Part shown: piece after piece, positions 27,957-37,619 of the stretch
How positions within the stretch are numbered: the stretch's first letter is position 1
Layout: each line of letters starts with the position of its first letter
Origin: Embleya hyalina
Lineage (GTDB): Bacteria > Actinomycetota > Actinomycetes > Streptomycetales > Streptomycetaceae
Length of the DNA stretch: 64,000 bases
NCBI RefSeq assembly: GCF_003967355.1
Contig: NZ_BIFH01000034.1
Location: 1 to 64,000 of the forward strand
Direction: 5' to 3'
Position numbers and translations under genes: made by a program
The notes under the pieces: model-generated
Databases searched by the model: none
Seen by the model: the letters and a program-made list of their open reading frames with translations, nothing else
What the model was told of the DNA's origin: nothing

Positions 27957-28540
27957 CGAACGCGGATCTGTCGGTGGCTTTGGCACAGTTGATGAAGGGC
28001 GTCGTGTATCGCGACACTCACGAAACGCAGTGGCGGCACGTAATCGCCCTGCAGACGCAGGTACGCGACTACTTCACGCTGGTGGGCCTGTCGGTGATCG
28101 TCGACGAGGCGGAGGGCTACGCGTTCCTGCGTTCGTCCCCCGACGATGATGACGACGCCCCGGCGCTGCCCAGGCTGATCCCTCGCCGGTCGCTGTCGTT
28201 GCATGTCAGCCTGCTGCTGGCGTTGCTGCGGAAGAAGCTCGCCGAGCACGACGCGACGGGTGGAGAGGCACGCCTGGTCTTGAGCAGGGAGCAGATCGTC
28301 GAGACGCTGCGTGTCTTCATGGCGTCCACGAGCAACGAGGCCCGCCTGGTCGACCAGATCGATTCCCATCTGGGCAAGATCGTGGACCTGGGATACCTGC
28401 GACGAATCGGCGACGGGTCGTTCGAGGTGCGCAGGATCCTGAAGGCTTTCGTCGATGCCGAGTGGTTGTCCGGCTTCAACGACGCCTTGGACGTCTACAC
28501 GGAGGACCTTGCCGGCCGCGCGAAGCCGGGGGAGGCGTGA
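27953..28540 (+). CDS. jetB: Wadjet protein JetB (DUF4194)
   Basis: 195 residues starting MTNADLSVALAQLMKG; the start overlaps the jetA stop. The layout fits DUF4194, the MukE-like winged-helix partner: YFTLVGLSVIVDEAEGYAFL, then PRLIPRRSLSLHVSLLLALL, then a helix-rich segment with DSHLGKIVDLGYLRRI and SFEVRRILKAFVDAEWL. JetB binds JetA and regulates the SMC motor. Length is normal for the family. It ends one base into the jetC start (TGATG), so its translation is coupled to the motor gene. Confidence 0.9.
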   Translation: MTNADLSVALAQLMKGVVYRDTHETQWRHVIALQTQVRDYFTLVGLSVIVDEAEGYAFLRSSPDDDDDAPALPRLIPRRSLSLHVSLLLALLRKKLAEHDATGGEARLVLSREQIVETLRVFMASTSNEARLVDQIDSHLGKIVDLGYLRRIGDGSFEVRRILKAFVDAEWLSGFNDALDVYTEDLAGRAKPGEA

Positions 28541-31500
28541 TGGAAGGCCTGTTCGGCGCGGTGGAGTTGGCGGACCCGGACGCCGACGATCGTCCGGGAT
28601 ATCGTCTGGTCCGGCTGGAGATGTTCAACTGGGGCACATTCGACAAGCGGGTCTGGGTGTTCCCCGTGGACGGGGCCAACGGTCTGCTGACCGGTGACAT
28701 CGGGTCGGGCAAATCCACCATCGTCGACGCCATCACGACCCTGCTGCTGCCCGCGGCCAAGATCTCGTACAACAAGGCCGCCGGCGCCGAGGTGCGCGAG
28801 CGCTCGCTGCGCTCGTATGTCGCGGGCTACCACAAATCCGAGCGCAGCGAGGAAACGGGGGCGTCCCGCCCTGTGGGGTTGAGGGGTCCCGGCTCGTATT
28901 CGGTGATCTTGGGTGTGTTCGGGAACCGCGCACTCGGAACGTCCGTCACGCTGGCCCAGGTCTTCTGGATCCGAGAGGGCCAACAGGGGCAGCCCGACCG
29001 CTTCTTCGTCACGATGGACGACACATTGTCGATCGTCGACGATTTCTCGGCGTTCGGTCCGGAGGTGACGGCTCTCCGCAAGCGTCTGCGCGGTCGCGGA
29101 GCGAAGACGTACGAGCATTTCCCCGACTACGGCAAGGACTACCGCCGCCGCCTGGGAATCGACTCCGAACAGGCGATGGACCTTTTCCACCAGACCGTGT
29201 CCATGAAGGCCGTCGGGGACCTCAACGATTTCGTCCGCACCCATATGCTCGAGCCCTTCGACGCCGAGCACCGGATCGAGGGCTTGGTCGCCCACTTCGA
29301 CGATCTGACCAGGGCACACGAGGCCGTACTGAAGGCCCGCAGCCAGCTGGCCGATCTGGAACCGCTGCTCGCCGACTGCGACCGCCACGACGCGCTCGGA
29401 CGGACCATGGCCATACTGTCCGCCCAACGCGACGCGCTGCCGTTCTACGCGGCCGGCCGGAAGGTCGGCCTCCTCCAGGCGCGGATCGCCACCGCGCGCA
29501 CCGCGCTCGCCAGACATCGCGGCGACCTGGACACCGGCAAGGAACACCTCGCGAGGCTGCGCGCCACGGCCAGTCGTCTGGAACTCCAGCAGGCCGGCCA
29601 CGGCGGCGACCGCGTCACCGACCTCGATCGACGCATCCAGGAGGCGACCGTGGAGCGGGACACCAGACGTCGACGTGCGCAGCGATTCGACGAACTCGTG
29701 GCCGACGCTCACCTGGAACCGGTGCACACCGCGGAACGGTTCGAGGCCATGCGCGAGACCCTGGAAGAAGCCCGGGCCGCGAGCGAGAAGACCCTCGTCG
29801 ACGCACAGAACCGGCTTACCGATGTCGGGGTCCTGCTCAACACGCTCGACAACGAGATCGCCGAAGTGGACGCCGAACTGCGCAGCCTGGCCGAACGCCG
29901 CAACAACATTCCACGACGCAACCTGGAGCTGCGCCGGCTCATGTGCGCGGACTTGCGCCTCGCGGAATCGGACCTGCCGTACGCGGGAGAGCTCGTCCAG
30001 GTTCGCGCCGACGAGTCCGAGTGGGAGGGAGCCGCAGAGCGGGTGCTGCGTGGATTCGCCTTGTCCCTCCTGGTCGCGCAGGCACACTATCCTGCGGTCT
30101 CCGAGTGGATCGACGCCCGCCATCTCGGCATCCGAGTCGTTTACTTCCACGTCCCCGCCGCCGTGTCCCGCAGCCACGAGGTGGGCTCTGCCGACGGCCG
30201 ACGGTTGTACGCCAAGCTCGAGATAGACCGGAGCCCGTTCACCGCCTGGCTGGGCAACGAACTGAGTATCCGAGCCGGTCACGAGTGTGTCGAGAACATG
30301 GTCGAGTTCCGCCGGAGCGACCGGGCCCTTACCCGGGCCGGCCAGATCAAGGACTCACGAGGCCGCCACGAGAAGAACGACTCCTCACGTATCGACGATC
30401 GCGGCACCTACGTCCTGGGTTGGAGCAACGAGCGCAAGATCGACGCCCTTGTCACGGACAAGACGGCGCAACACGTACGTCGTCAAAGCCTCCTCGCCGC
30501 ACAGGCTCGCGCGCGCACGGACCACGAGGCCGCCCGGGAACGGGTCTCCTTGCTCGCCATGATCGGCGAGTTCGCGGCCTTCGCGGACATCGACTGGCAA
30601 CGGTCGGCCCATCTGATCACGAAGCTCGAAACCGAGAAGCAGGAACTGCTCTCCTCCTCACGCGTCCTCGCCGGCATAGCCCGGGAACTCGAATCGACCA
30701 TGTCGGCGATTCGGCGGACCGAGGACGAACAGGAATCACATGTTCGCGCCGTCACCACGACCGAGAACCGGCTCACAGCGGCCGAAGAGGCTGCGGCGCG
30801 CACCCGCAGGGTGCTCGACGCCCCGGGATACGCAACGGCACTGCCTCATTTCCCGGAGATCGAGCGACGACTCGGTGGCGGTCCCTTGGGGGATCCCGAC
30901 GACTACGACCGGGCCGTGACCGACGCGAGCCGCACGCTGACCACCGAGCGCGAATCCTGCGCGCGGACCCAGGGCACACTCGGCAACAGGATCGTCGCGC
31001 AGATGAGTCGCTTCCGGGACAAATACCCCCTGGAAACCTCCGAGATCGACAACTCCGTCCTCGCCGCCAGCGAATACCGAACCCTGCACGACCGTCTGGT
31101 CCAAGACGACCTTCCCCGCTTCGAGAGCGACTTCAAGACATACCTCAACACCAACACCATCCGCGACATCGCCGGGTTCCACTCGCTGCTGAGCAAACAG
31201 GAGACCCTGATCCGCGAGCGGATCGACACCATCAACGAGTCTCTCGTGGGCATCGACTACAACCAGGACCGCTACATCCGTCTGGAAGCCGCCCGCACTC
31301 CCAACGTCGACATCCGCAACTTCATCGCCGACCTTCGAGCATGCACCGACAACGCGCTCGCCACGCACACGGAAGACCAATATTCGGAACACAAATTCCT
31401 CCAGGTCAAAAACCTGATCGAACGCTTCAAAGGCCGCCCGGGGCACGCAGACGCCGACAGGGCCTGGACAGCCCGTGTGACCGATGTTCGCAACTGGTTC

Positions 31501-31941
31501 GTTTTCACCGCGTCCGAACGGTGGCGCACGGACGACACCGAACACGAGAACTACACGGGGTCGGGCGGTAAATCCGGAGGCCAGAAGGAGAAACTCGCCT
31601 ACACCATCCTCGCCGCGTCCCTGGCCTACCAATTCAAACTCGACTGGGGCGCGGCTGTGTCCAAGACGTTCCGGTTCGTCGTCATCGACGAGGCCTTCGG
31701 TCGCGGGTCCGACGAGTCCACCCGATTCGCCCTCGGCCTCTTCCGCCGCCTCGGCCTGCAACTCCTCATCGTCACACCACTCCAGAAGATCCACGTGATC
31801 GAGCCCTACGTAGCCGCAGTCGGCTTCGTCGACAACCCCACCGGAAGCAACTCGAGGCTGCAGACCCTGACCATCGACGAATACCGCGATCGACAGCGTG
31901 CCCACGCCACCAACGGCGGCCTCACCGACCGGCGGGCCTGA
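28540..31941 (+). CDS. jetC: Wadjet protein JetC (SMC-like motor ATPase)
   Basis: 1133 residues from an ATG with GGGGGAGG upstream. Walker A is GDIGSGKST at about residues 52-60. Long coiled-coil arms occupy roughly 230-470 and 660-900 around a hinge-like middle. The ABC signature is SGGKSGGQKEKLAYTILAAS near the C-terminus, followed by Walker B FRFVVIDEAFGRGSDEST and a D-loop/H-loop region ending in LLIVTPLQKIHVIEP. These are the features of the MukB/JetC class of condensin-like ATPases. With JetA and JetB it forms a DNA loop-extruding complex that recognises small circular DNA and presents it to JetD. Nothing appears missing. Confidence 0.93.
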   Translation: MEGLFGAVELADPDADDRPGYRLVRLEMFNWGTFDKRVWVFPVDGANGLLTGDIGSGKSTIVDAITTLLLPAAKISYNKAAGAEVRERSLRSYVAGYHKSERSEETGASRPVGLRGPGSYSVILGVFGNRALGTSVTLAQVFWIREGQQGQPDRFFVTMDDTLSIVDDFSAFGPEVTALRKRLRGRGAKTYEHFPDYGKDYRRRLGIDSEQAMDLFHQTVSMKAVGDLNDFVRTHMLEPFDAEHRIEGLVAHFDDLTRAHEAVLKARSQLADLEPLLADCDRHDALGRTMAILSAQRDALPFYAAGRKVGLLQARIATARTALARHRGDLDTGKEHLARLRATASRLELQQAGHGGDRVTDLDRRIQEATVERDTRRRRAQRFDELVADAHLEPVHTAERFEAMRETLEEARAASEKTLVDAQNRLTDVGVLLNTLDNEIAEVDAELRSLAERRNNIPRRNLELRRLMCADLRLAESDLPYAGELVQVRADESEWEGAAERVLRGFALSLLVAQAHYPAVSEWIDARHLGIRVVYFHVPAAVSRSHEVGSADGRRLYAKLEIDRSPFTAWLGNELSIRAGHECVENMVEFRRSDRALTRAGQIKDSRGRHEKNDSSRIDDRGTYVLGWSNERKIDALVTDKTAQHVRRQSLLAAQARARTDHEAARERVSLLAMIGEFAAFADIDWQRSAHLITKLETEKQELLSSSRVLAGIARELESTMSAIRRTEDEQESHVRAVTTTENRLTAAEEAAARTRRVLDAPGYATALPHFPEIERRLGGGPLGDPDDYDRAVTDASRTLTTERESCARTQGTLGNRIVAQMSRFRDKYPLETSEIDNSVLAASEYRTLHDRLVQDDLPRFESDFKTYLNTNTIRDIAGFHSLLSKQETLIRERIDTINESLVGIDYNQDRYIRLEAARTPNVDIRNFIADLRACTDNALATHTEDQYSEHKFLQVKNLIERFKGRPGHADADRAWTARVTDVRNWFVFTASERWRTDDTEHENYTGSGGKSGGQKEKLAYTILAASLAYQFKLDWGAAVSKTFRFVVIDEAFGRGSDESTRFALGLFRRLGLQLLIVTPLQKIHVIEPYVAAVGFVDNPTGSNSRLQTLTIDEYRDRQRAHATNGGLTDRRA

Positions 31942-31945
31942 GACC

Positions 31946-33127
31946 ATGCCCCAACCCCGGCCATGGACGACGCCCCGCGACCTCGCGGCGAAACTGCGCG
32001 CGCGATTCGACCGCGGCGAGTTCCTGACCATGCTCGCCACGGGTCAACCCTGGCACCCACTCGAGCTGCCGATCCGCGGCCCCGGCCCACGCGAACTCGT
32101 CGACAACTTCGCCGCCGCCCAAACCTGGGTCCGCCTCTGGGAGGACACCGCTCCCCCAGCCATGCGCGTCGAATACCGCAATGTCGGAGGCCGCCTCCTC
32201 GGCACGAACCGACTCCCCGCCAGCGTCGTGATCGACGACTACTCACACCTGTGGGACCTCCTCGGCGTCCGCGGAACCGTACGCCGCTACACCGATCTCC
32301 TCAGCCACACCGAGGAGTTCGCTCCGCGTGTCGCGGCGTGGATGATCGAGAACCCGCGACACGTCCTCGCGCACCACGACATCTGGCCGACACTGATCAC
32401 GGCGGTGATCTGGATCGAACGACACGCACGGCCGGGCACCCACCTGCGCCATCTCGACATCCCCGGAGTCGACACCAAGTTCGTCGAGACCCACCGAGGC
32501 GTCCTCACCGACATCCTGGATCGACACCTCCCCGACGAAAGGATCGACCCGGGCGCACCACGCTCGGACTTCATCGGCCGCTACCGCTTCGCCCGCAAAC
32601 CCGAGTACGTGCGAATCCGCCGGCTCGGCGGCCCGGAAAACCTCTTCGGTCCTTTCAGCGAAGCCGCCGTCCGAGTCGACGAGCTCGCCACCACCGCCTT
32701 GCGAGTCGACACGGTCTACGTCGTAGAGAACGAGATCACCTACCTGGCTTTTCCACCTGTCCGCGACGCGATCGTCGTCTTCGGCGCGGGCTATGCCGTG
32801 ACCCGACTCGCCCCACTCGGCTGGCTTCACGATCGGAGCCTGCTCTACTGGGGCGACATAGACACGCACGGTTTCGCGATCCTCGACCGGCTCCGCCGCA
32901 CCTTTCCCCACACCCGATCGATGCTCATGGACCACGCGACCCTCCTCGCGCACCGCACCCAATGGGTCGTCGAGACCAGGCCCATCAAAGAGGAGCTCCC
33001 CCACCTCACGAAATCCGAGACGGACGTCTACCGAGCCCTGACCGATGACGGCCTCGGTACCGGCGTGCGATTGGAGCAGGAACGCATCCGCTTCTCGACC
33101 GTCGAGAAAGCCATCTCCCAGTCCTGA
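31946..33127 (+). CDS. jetD: Wadjet nuclease JetD (DUF3322/DUF2220, toprim-like)
   Basis: 393 residues; the ATG four bases after the jetC stop gives the standard opening (WTTPRDLAAKLRARFDRGE). The N-terminal DUF3322 domain precedes a toprim-like DUF2220 domain with VYVVENEITYLAFP (Glu261 and Glu263) and LLYWGDIDTHGFAILDRLR (Asp304 and Asp306), the metal-binding acidic sets. A third acidic pair lies in GVRLEQERI. JetD is the endonuclease that cuts plasmid DNA trapped by JetABC. All motifs are intact, so the four-gene system looks functional. The gene order A-B-C-D matches the established type I arrangement. Confidence 0.92.
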   Translation: MPQPRPWTTPRDLAAKLRARFDRGEFLTMLATGQPWHPLELPIRGPGPRELVDNFAAAQTWVRLWEDTAPPAMRVEYRNVGGRLLGTNRLPASVVIDDYSHLWDLLGVRGTVRRYTDLLSHTEEFAPRVAAWMIENPRHVLAHHDIWPTLITAVIWIERHARPGTHLRHLDIPGVDTKFVETHRGVLTDILDRHLPDERIDPGAPRSDFIGRYRFARKPEYVRIRRLGGPENLFGPFSEAAVRVDELATTALRVDTVYVVENEITYLAFPPVRDAIVVFGAGYAVTRLAPLGWLHDRSLLYWGDIDTHGFAILDRLRRTFPHTRSMLMDHATLLAHRTQWVVETRPIKEELPHLTKSETDVYRALTDDGLGTGVRLEQERIRFSTVEKAISQS

Positions 33128-33484
33128 ATCCCTACCCAGGGCCCGTCCGAGAGGGCCGCCGCCGCGTCAACGCCCCCGACGCGGCACAACACCCTCACCG
33201 CAGGGCGCCGTCCACAGCGGTAGTCGTCGACGCCGAACCGCCCCGAAAAGCGGGCCGGTCCCGGCCCGGGGGGCTCAACACCTGGCCCGCGCTCCCTGTC
33301 GACGACGAAATCGACTCGAAAGGCGGCCTCCACACCGCGGTCGGCGACACGTACGTCGACGTCTCCGAACCCGGAGGAAACACCTTTCACGCGTCCCACA
33401 CCTCGAGGGCCGAACCTCTCGCAGGAGAGCAGGCGAGGCCATGACAGTCTGGGGGCAACACCGAGACATCCTGGGCAGGGTCGA
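33128..33484. other. Spacer after the Wadjet operon
   Basis: About 360 bp with no clear gene. A plus frame reaching 33430 reads VDDEIDSKGGLHTAVGD and may be the end of a lost gene, but it lacks a start and a recognisable family. Confidence 0.35.
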
Positions 33485-34530
33485 GTGAGCGAGTTCCTGA
33501 GAGTCGGCGAGATCTTCCGGTACAAGAAGGCGGCCGATCCCACCCACGCCGTCGAAAACGGGTACCGGAACTTCTGGCACGCCACCGCCACCCCGGGTAT
33601 CCCCGTACGCGCGCAGGTGGAATTCGGGATCAACAGGATCAAGGAGATCGACGCCCAGGGAATCACACGAAGTCCCGCGATATTGATCCGGTCCAGCCCG
33701 CCGAAAGCAGGGCGCGAACAGACCCCCTGGCACGACGTCTTCAACCTTGAGGACGGGCATGTCGGCTACTTCGGAGACCACAAACACACCGAGACGAAAC
33801 CGACGGGCAGCACGGTCGGCAACGCCGCCCTTCTCCAGCCCTTCATCCGGCACCGGGCGCCGACCGCGATCGAACGTACAAACGCGGAACCACTGCTGCT
33901 GTTCCGAACCGTCAAACGCGGGCCCAGCCCGAAGGGCCATGTCCAGTTCTGCGGTGTGGGATTGGTCGAGCGCGCGGAAAGGTTGGTGCAGTGGGGGGCG
34001 CGGACCGCAAAACGTTCGTCAACTACGTCTACGATCTCGCGATGCTCGACCTCTGCGACGAGGACGACAAGATCGACTGGTCCTGGATCGCCGATCGCCG
34101 GAGCCCTCGACTCGCGGCGACCGAAACGTTGCGGTGGGCACCCCGAGCCTGGCGCGACTGGGTGAAGGACGGCCGTTCGGCGCTCCCGCGTCTCCGCCGC
34201 CGTGTCGCCCGCAACCGCGTCGTCAAGATCAAGGAGCAAAAACCCGCGCCGACGACTCCCGAAACCAGAGATCTCGACGTCATCTATCGCCACTTCGACG
34301 GACGCAAACACGACTTCGAGTCGGTCGCCGCCACCATCGCGGCACGCCTCCTCGGAGCGGGCGGATCGTATGGGCAGGGCTGGTTGACTCGCCGTTCGGG
34401 CGACGGTGGCGCCGACTTCGTCGGCCGCTTGGACATCGGCAGGGGCTTGGCGGGAACCAGTCTCGTGGTTCTGGGACAAGCCAAGTGTGTGGGCGACTTG
34501 ATCTGCGAGTTCGACAGAACCGTCTCCGTG
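33485..34530 (+). pseudogene. AspBHI-like modification-dependent endonuclease, frameshifted
   Basis: Frame one from a GTG (MSEFLRVGEIFRYKK) has the N-terminal DNA-recognition region seen in AspBHI-type enzymes, including WHDVFNLEDGHVGYFGDHK and HVQFCGVGLVERAERLVQ. At the six-G run 33993-33998 the frame must shift by -1 to continue as KTFVNYVYDLAMLDL and DKIDWSWIADRR. The Mrr-like catalytic domain follows: HDFESVAATIAARLLG, then GWLTRRSGDGGADFVGRLD and SLVVLGQAKCVG, giving the D...QxK active-site pattern. The protein ends soon after the QxK, short of the normal C-terminus, where unrelated sequence joins. Family members cleave DNA carrying 5-methylcytosine. A single missing G could be a mutation, a sequencing error or a phase-variation switch, but the lost C-terminus suggests real decay. 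Confidence 0.75.
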
Positions 34531-34607
34531 TTGCCGCGATGTCGGTCCACTGGTCGAGGCGCTGCGGCCCCGGCTAGGGTCGAGGGCGCCGGTGCGTTCC
34601 GACAGAG

Positions 34608-36764
34608 GTGGACAAGGCACCGGGCTCGTCGGGAACGGACACGGGGGCGGGTTTGGCGATCGGGCGCGTGCTGGCTGGGCGTTACGAGCTCACGGGGCTG
34701 CTGGGTCGAGGCGGGATGGGCGAGGTGTGGGCGGCGGTCGATGCGCGCATGGCTCGACGCGTGGCGGTGAAGCTCCTGTCGTCGGGCGGCGGAGGCAATC
34801 CGCAGGCGCTCTTACGCGAGGCTCGCGTCGCCGGCGCGCTCAATCATCCGGGCGTTGTCACCGTCCACGACCTCGGACACGAGCCCGACGGCACGGTGTT
34901 CGTGGTCATGGAACTCGTCGCCGGGAGGGACTTGGCGCGCGTCCTCCGGGAGGACGGGCGGGTCACGGTGCGCGACGCGGTCGACTGGTCCGGGCAGTGC
35001 GCGCACGCACTGGTCGCGGCGCATGAGGCGGGCATCGTGCACCGTGACCTGAAGCCTGCGAACGTCCTGCTGACGCCCGCAGGCACGATCAAGGTCCTGG
35101 ACTTCGGGATCGCCCGATACACGGCGGCCACGACCCGGTCGAGCCAGGTCGTCGGAACCCCGGCGTACATCGCCCCCGAACGCTTCGGCGGCCAACCCGG
35201 GGACGCGCGGGTCGACCTATACGCGCTGGGCTGCATACTCTACGAACTCATAAGCGGCCAACCGCCGTTCACGGCGCCGGACCCGATGGCGCTGATGTAC
35301 GCGCATCTACACCAGGATCCGGCCCCGCTCGGCGCCCACCGCGCGGATCTGCCGCCCGGCGTGGAACCGCTGGTCGCGGAGCTGCTAGCCAAGGACCCCA
35401 CGCACCGCCCCGCCACCGCCCGCGAGGTCCACCAGCGACTGCACGCCCTGACCGGGCCGGCGGAACGACCGGACAGGTCCTCGGTCGTACCCGATCCCAC
35501 CGCGGGGCCCGGCAACGGAGCCGGCGCGGGAGTCAGCCCCTATGAAGCGCTCGCTGCCTGGAACCTCGACGCGGCCGCTCCCGCCGACACGCTCATCCAC
35601 CACACCGGTCCAGGACACGAGCGGGACACACGCCTGCATGAACCGCGTCCGCCACGCGGGCTCTCCCGCCGAGGCGCGGTGTTGCTGGCGCTCGGCACGG
35701 CCACAGCCGCAGGCACCGCGCTCGCCGTCCGCTTCCGGGGCTCGGACGCCGACGACGAATCCTCACCGCGCAAGCGGTGGGAGTTCACCACCGGCGGTGA
35801 AATCACAACCGCACCCGTGGCGGTCGACAACACGGTCTACGTCGCCGGCCAGGACGGAAACCTCTACGCGGTCGACGCTGCCTCCGGGGCCAGGCGCTGG
35901 GTGTACCGAACCGGCGGCAAGCGACTGACCGACGTCGACGTGACCGACGGAATCGTCTACGTTCAAAGCAATCCCCTCGAGGCCGGCAACCAGGCGGGCA
36001 CTCTGCATGCCGTGGAGACAAGAAACGGAACCGCCGTGTGGTCCGTCCCCTTCATGTCGTATGGCGGCGCCCCCACCGTGGTCGACGACGTTTGCTACAC
36101 CGGCGGCGCCGTCACGGAAAACGGGGCCGGCCGCACCGGGTACACCGGTCGATATCATGCCCTGGACGCCCGCACCGGCGCCGAGCGTTGGCGCTTCGAA
36201 GCCGACGGCGGGTTCTACGACCGCCCCGCAGTGGTGAACGGCGTCGTGTATCTCGGGTGCTTGGACGGCAATGTGTACGCGCTCGACGCGGCCACCGGCC
36301 GGCAGCGTTGGGCGTTCAGGACCGGCAGTGCCGTCCAGAACACCCTGACGGTGGACGGGGCCGTCTACGCGGCCAGTTACGACGCCAACGTATACGCGAT
36401 CGACGCCGCCTCGGGGACCATGCGATGGGCTTACGGAACCGGTGGCCCGGCGGGGTCCCTTGCCGTCGAAGGCGACATCCTCGTTGTCGACAGCGGGAAG
36501 TACGTCCACGCAGTCAACCGGGCCCCCGGGACCAGGCGTTGGACGTGGGCCGCCCCCGACTTCGTCGGTCCTGCGACGCTCGCCAACGGCCTCGTCTACA
36601 TCGGCAGTCGGGACGGCAGGCTCTACGGCATCGAGATCACGGCCGGCATCAAGGAGTGGGCATTCAAGACCCGGGGCTCCATCGTCTCCGCGCCCGCGGT
36701 CACCCGCGAAGGCATCTACGTCACGAGCCGCGACAAGAGGCTGTACGCCATCGCGCACCAGTGA
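34608..36764 (+). CDS. Membrane Ser/Thr kinase with PQQ-type propeller sensor
   Basis: 718 residues from a GTG. Residues 25-290 are a complete Hanks-type kinase: glycine loop LLGRGGMGEV, Lys55 in VAVKLL, HRDLKPANV (145-153), DFG (165-167) and the activation-segment GTPAYIAPE. A Pro/Gly-rich linker leads to one membrane helix around 357-375 (AVLLALGTATAAGTALAV). The outer C-terminal 340 residues are a beta-propeller of PQQ-like repeats, each ending like NLYAVDAASGARRWVYRTGG or NVYALDAATGRQRWAFRTG. PknB-like kinases of this shape phosphorylate cytoplasmic proteins in response to an extracellular ligand. The gene starts within the truncated end of the nuclease pseudogene. Whether it relates to the defence genes is unknown. 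Confidence 0.88.
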   Translation: MDKAPGSSGTDTGAGLAIGRVLAGRYELTGLLGRGGMGEVWAAVDARMARRVAVKLLSSGGGGNPQALLREARVAGALNHPGVVTVHDLGHEPDGTVFVVMELVAGRDLARVLREDGRVTVRDAVDWSGQCAHALVAAHEAGIVHRDLKPANVLLTPAGTIKVLDFGIARYTAATTRSSQVVGTPAYIAPERFGGQPGDARVDLYALGCILYELISGQPPFTAPDPMALMYAHLHQDPAPLGAHRADLPPGVEPLVAELLAKDPTHRPATAREVHQRLHALTGPAERPDRSSVVPDPTAGPGNGAGAGVSPYEALAAWNLDAAAPADTLIHHTGPGHERDTRLHEPRPPRGLSRRGAVLLALGTATAAGTALAVRFRGSDADDESSPRKRWEFTTGGEITTAPVAVDNTVYVAGQDGNLYAVDAASGARRWVYRTGGKRLTDVDVTDGIVYVQSNPLEAGNQAGTLHAVETRNGTAVWSVPFMSYGGAPTVVDDVCYTGGAVTENGAGRTGYTGRYHALDARTGAERWRFEADGGFYDRPAVVNGVVYLGCLDGNVYALDAATGRQRWAFRTGSAVQNTLTVDGAVYAASYDANVYAIDAASGTMRWAYGTGGPAGSLAVEGDILVVDSGKYVHAVNRAPGTRRWTWAAPDFVGPATLANGLVYIGSRDGRLYGIEITAGIKEWAFKTRGSIVSAPAVTREGIYVTSRDKRLYAIAHQ

Positions 36765-36948
36765 CGAACCCAAACGTGGCACCTTCGACGGCCACAGGCC
36801 CCGGGCGCTGCCGACCGAAGTCCCGAAAGCCCCAGGTCGGGACCCTTACACTCCGCGAATACCGGACGAGGTTGCCTCGAACACACCCCCAGGCTCCACC
36901 ACTCCGAACACGGCCCCGGGAAGCACGCCGTCGACGAGTCATAAGTCC

Positions 36949-36969
36949 AGTTATCATAACTGCAGTTAT
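36949..36969. promoter_or_regulatory. Two overlapping AT-rich palindromes
   Basis: AGTTATCATAACT (36949-36961) is a palindrome around a central base, and ATAACTGCAGTTAT (36956-36969) is a perfect palindrome overlapping it. The local AT content is far above that of the surroundings. This looks like an operator, though the gene downstream on the plus strand is a remnant. Confidence 0.45.
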
Positions 36970-37196
36970 CACAACCAGGCGGAAAAGTTCTATGAACCTC
37001 TCCAGGCCGGACGAAACGTTCGATCACGAGTCCGAATAGTCGGGCCTCGACCGATTCGCAACGCACCAGCAGCCGGGCGCGACGCCCGGAGGTCTCAAGT
37101 CGACATCGACAAGGCAAGACTCACCTGTTGCGAGGGCTGTGCCAGACAACGAGAAGACTGCACTTCGCCGTGAACCGGGGCCCGGGCGGCGAGCGG

Positions 37197-37400
37197 CTTC
37201 ACCAAAGCGGCGAAGTCCTCACCGAGTATCCGGGGACGCTCGCCCCTCTGACCTCCACCGCCTGGCACAGTGTCATCGACGCGCTCCTCGCCGTGGGCCA
37301 CGAACACGCCGTCCCGGTAGTCTTCGACAAGTTCCCCCACCTCGCGAAGGCAAGTCCCCCGCCTGCCCCCTCCATCGCCCAAACACACTCGTACCGCTGC
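37197..37400 (+). pseudogene. Remnant of an AAA/STAND ATPase
   Basis: The plus strand reads TAWHSVIDALLAVGHEHAVP then VVFDKFPHLAKASP. This matches the segment before and across Walker B of the intact ATPase at 5.1-6.5 kb (WDAALRLLAA, IVVFDEMPYLIEKDP), with Glu of Walker B changed to Lys. No Walker A and no C-terminal domain are present in frame. It is a fragment of a related ATPase gene, perhaps cut when the replication module inserted. Confidence 0.5.
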
Positions 37401-37619
37401 GCCCGGAACATGGATTTCTCCTTTCCGCGCAGGAATGTCACGAGCGTGCCCACGCGTCGGATCTGGGGCGACGCACCGTGCCGGCATGGGCGGCCTGCAG
37501 GGCAACCGAATTGCCTTCGGCAGCCAACGTTCACCGCCGCCGACGCCATCGGTTCGGGTCACCGGGTGGGGCATGGTCCTCAGTTAACATCGGGGCGTCG
37601 CCGGAGGTCGCCGAGCGGT

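Noticed and set aside
31898-31945. Alternative upstream start for jetD inside jetC
   Set aside because: The added residues are Pro/Thr-rich and unlike the family N-terminus; the ATG four bases after the jetC stop fits better.
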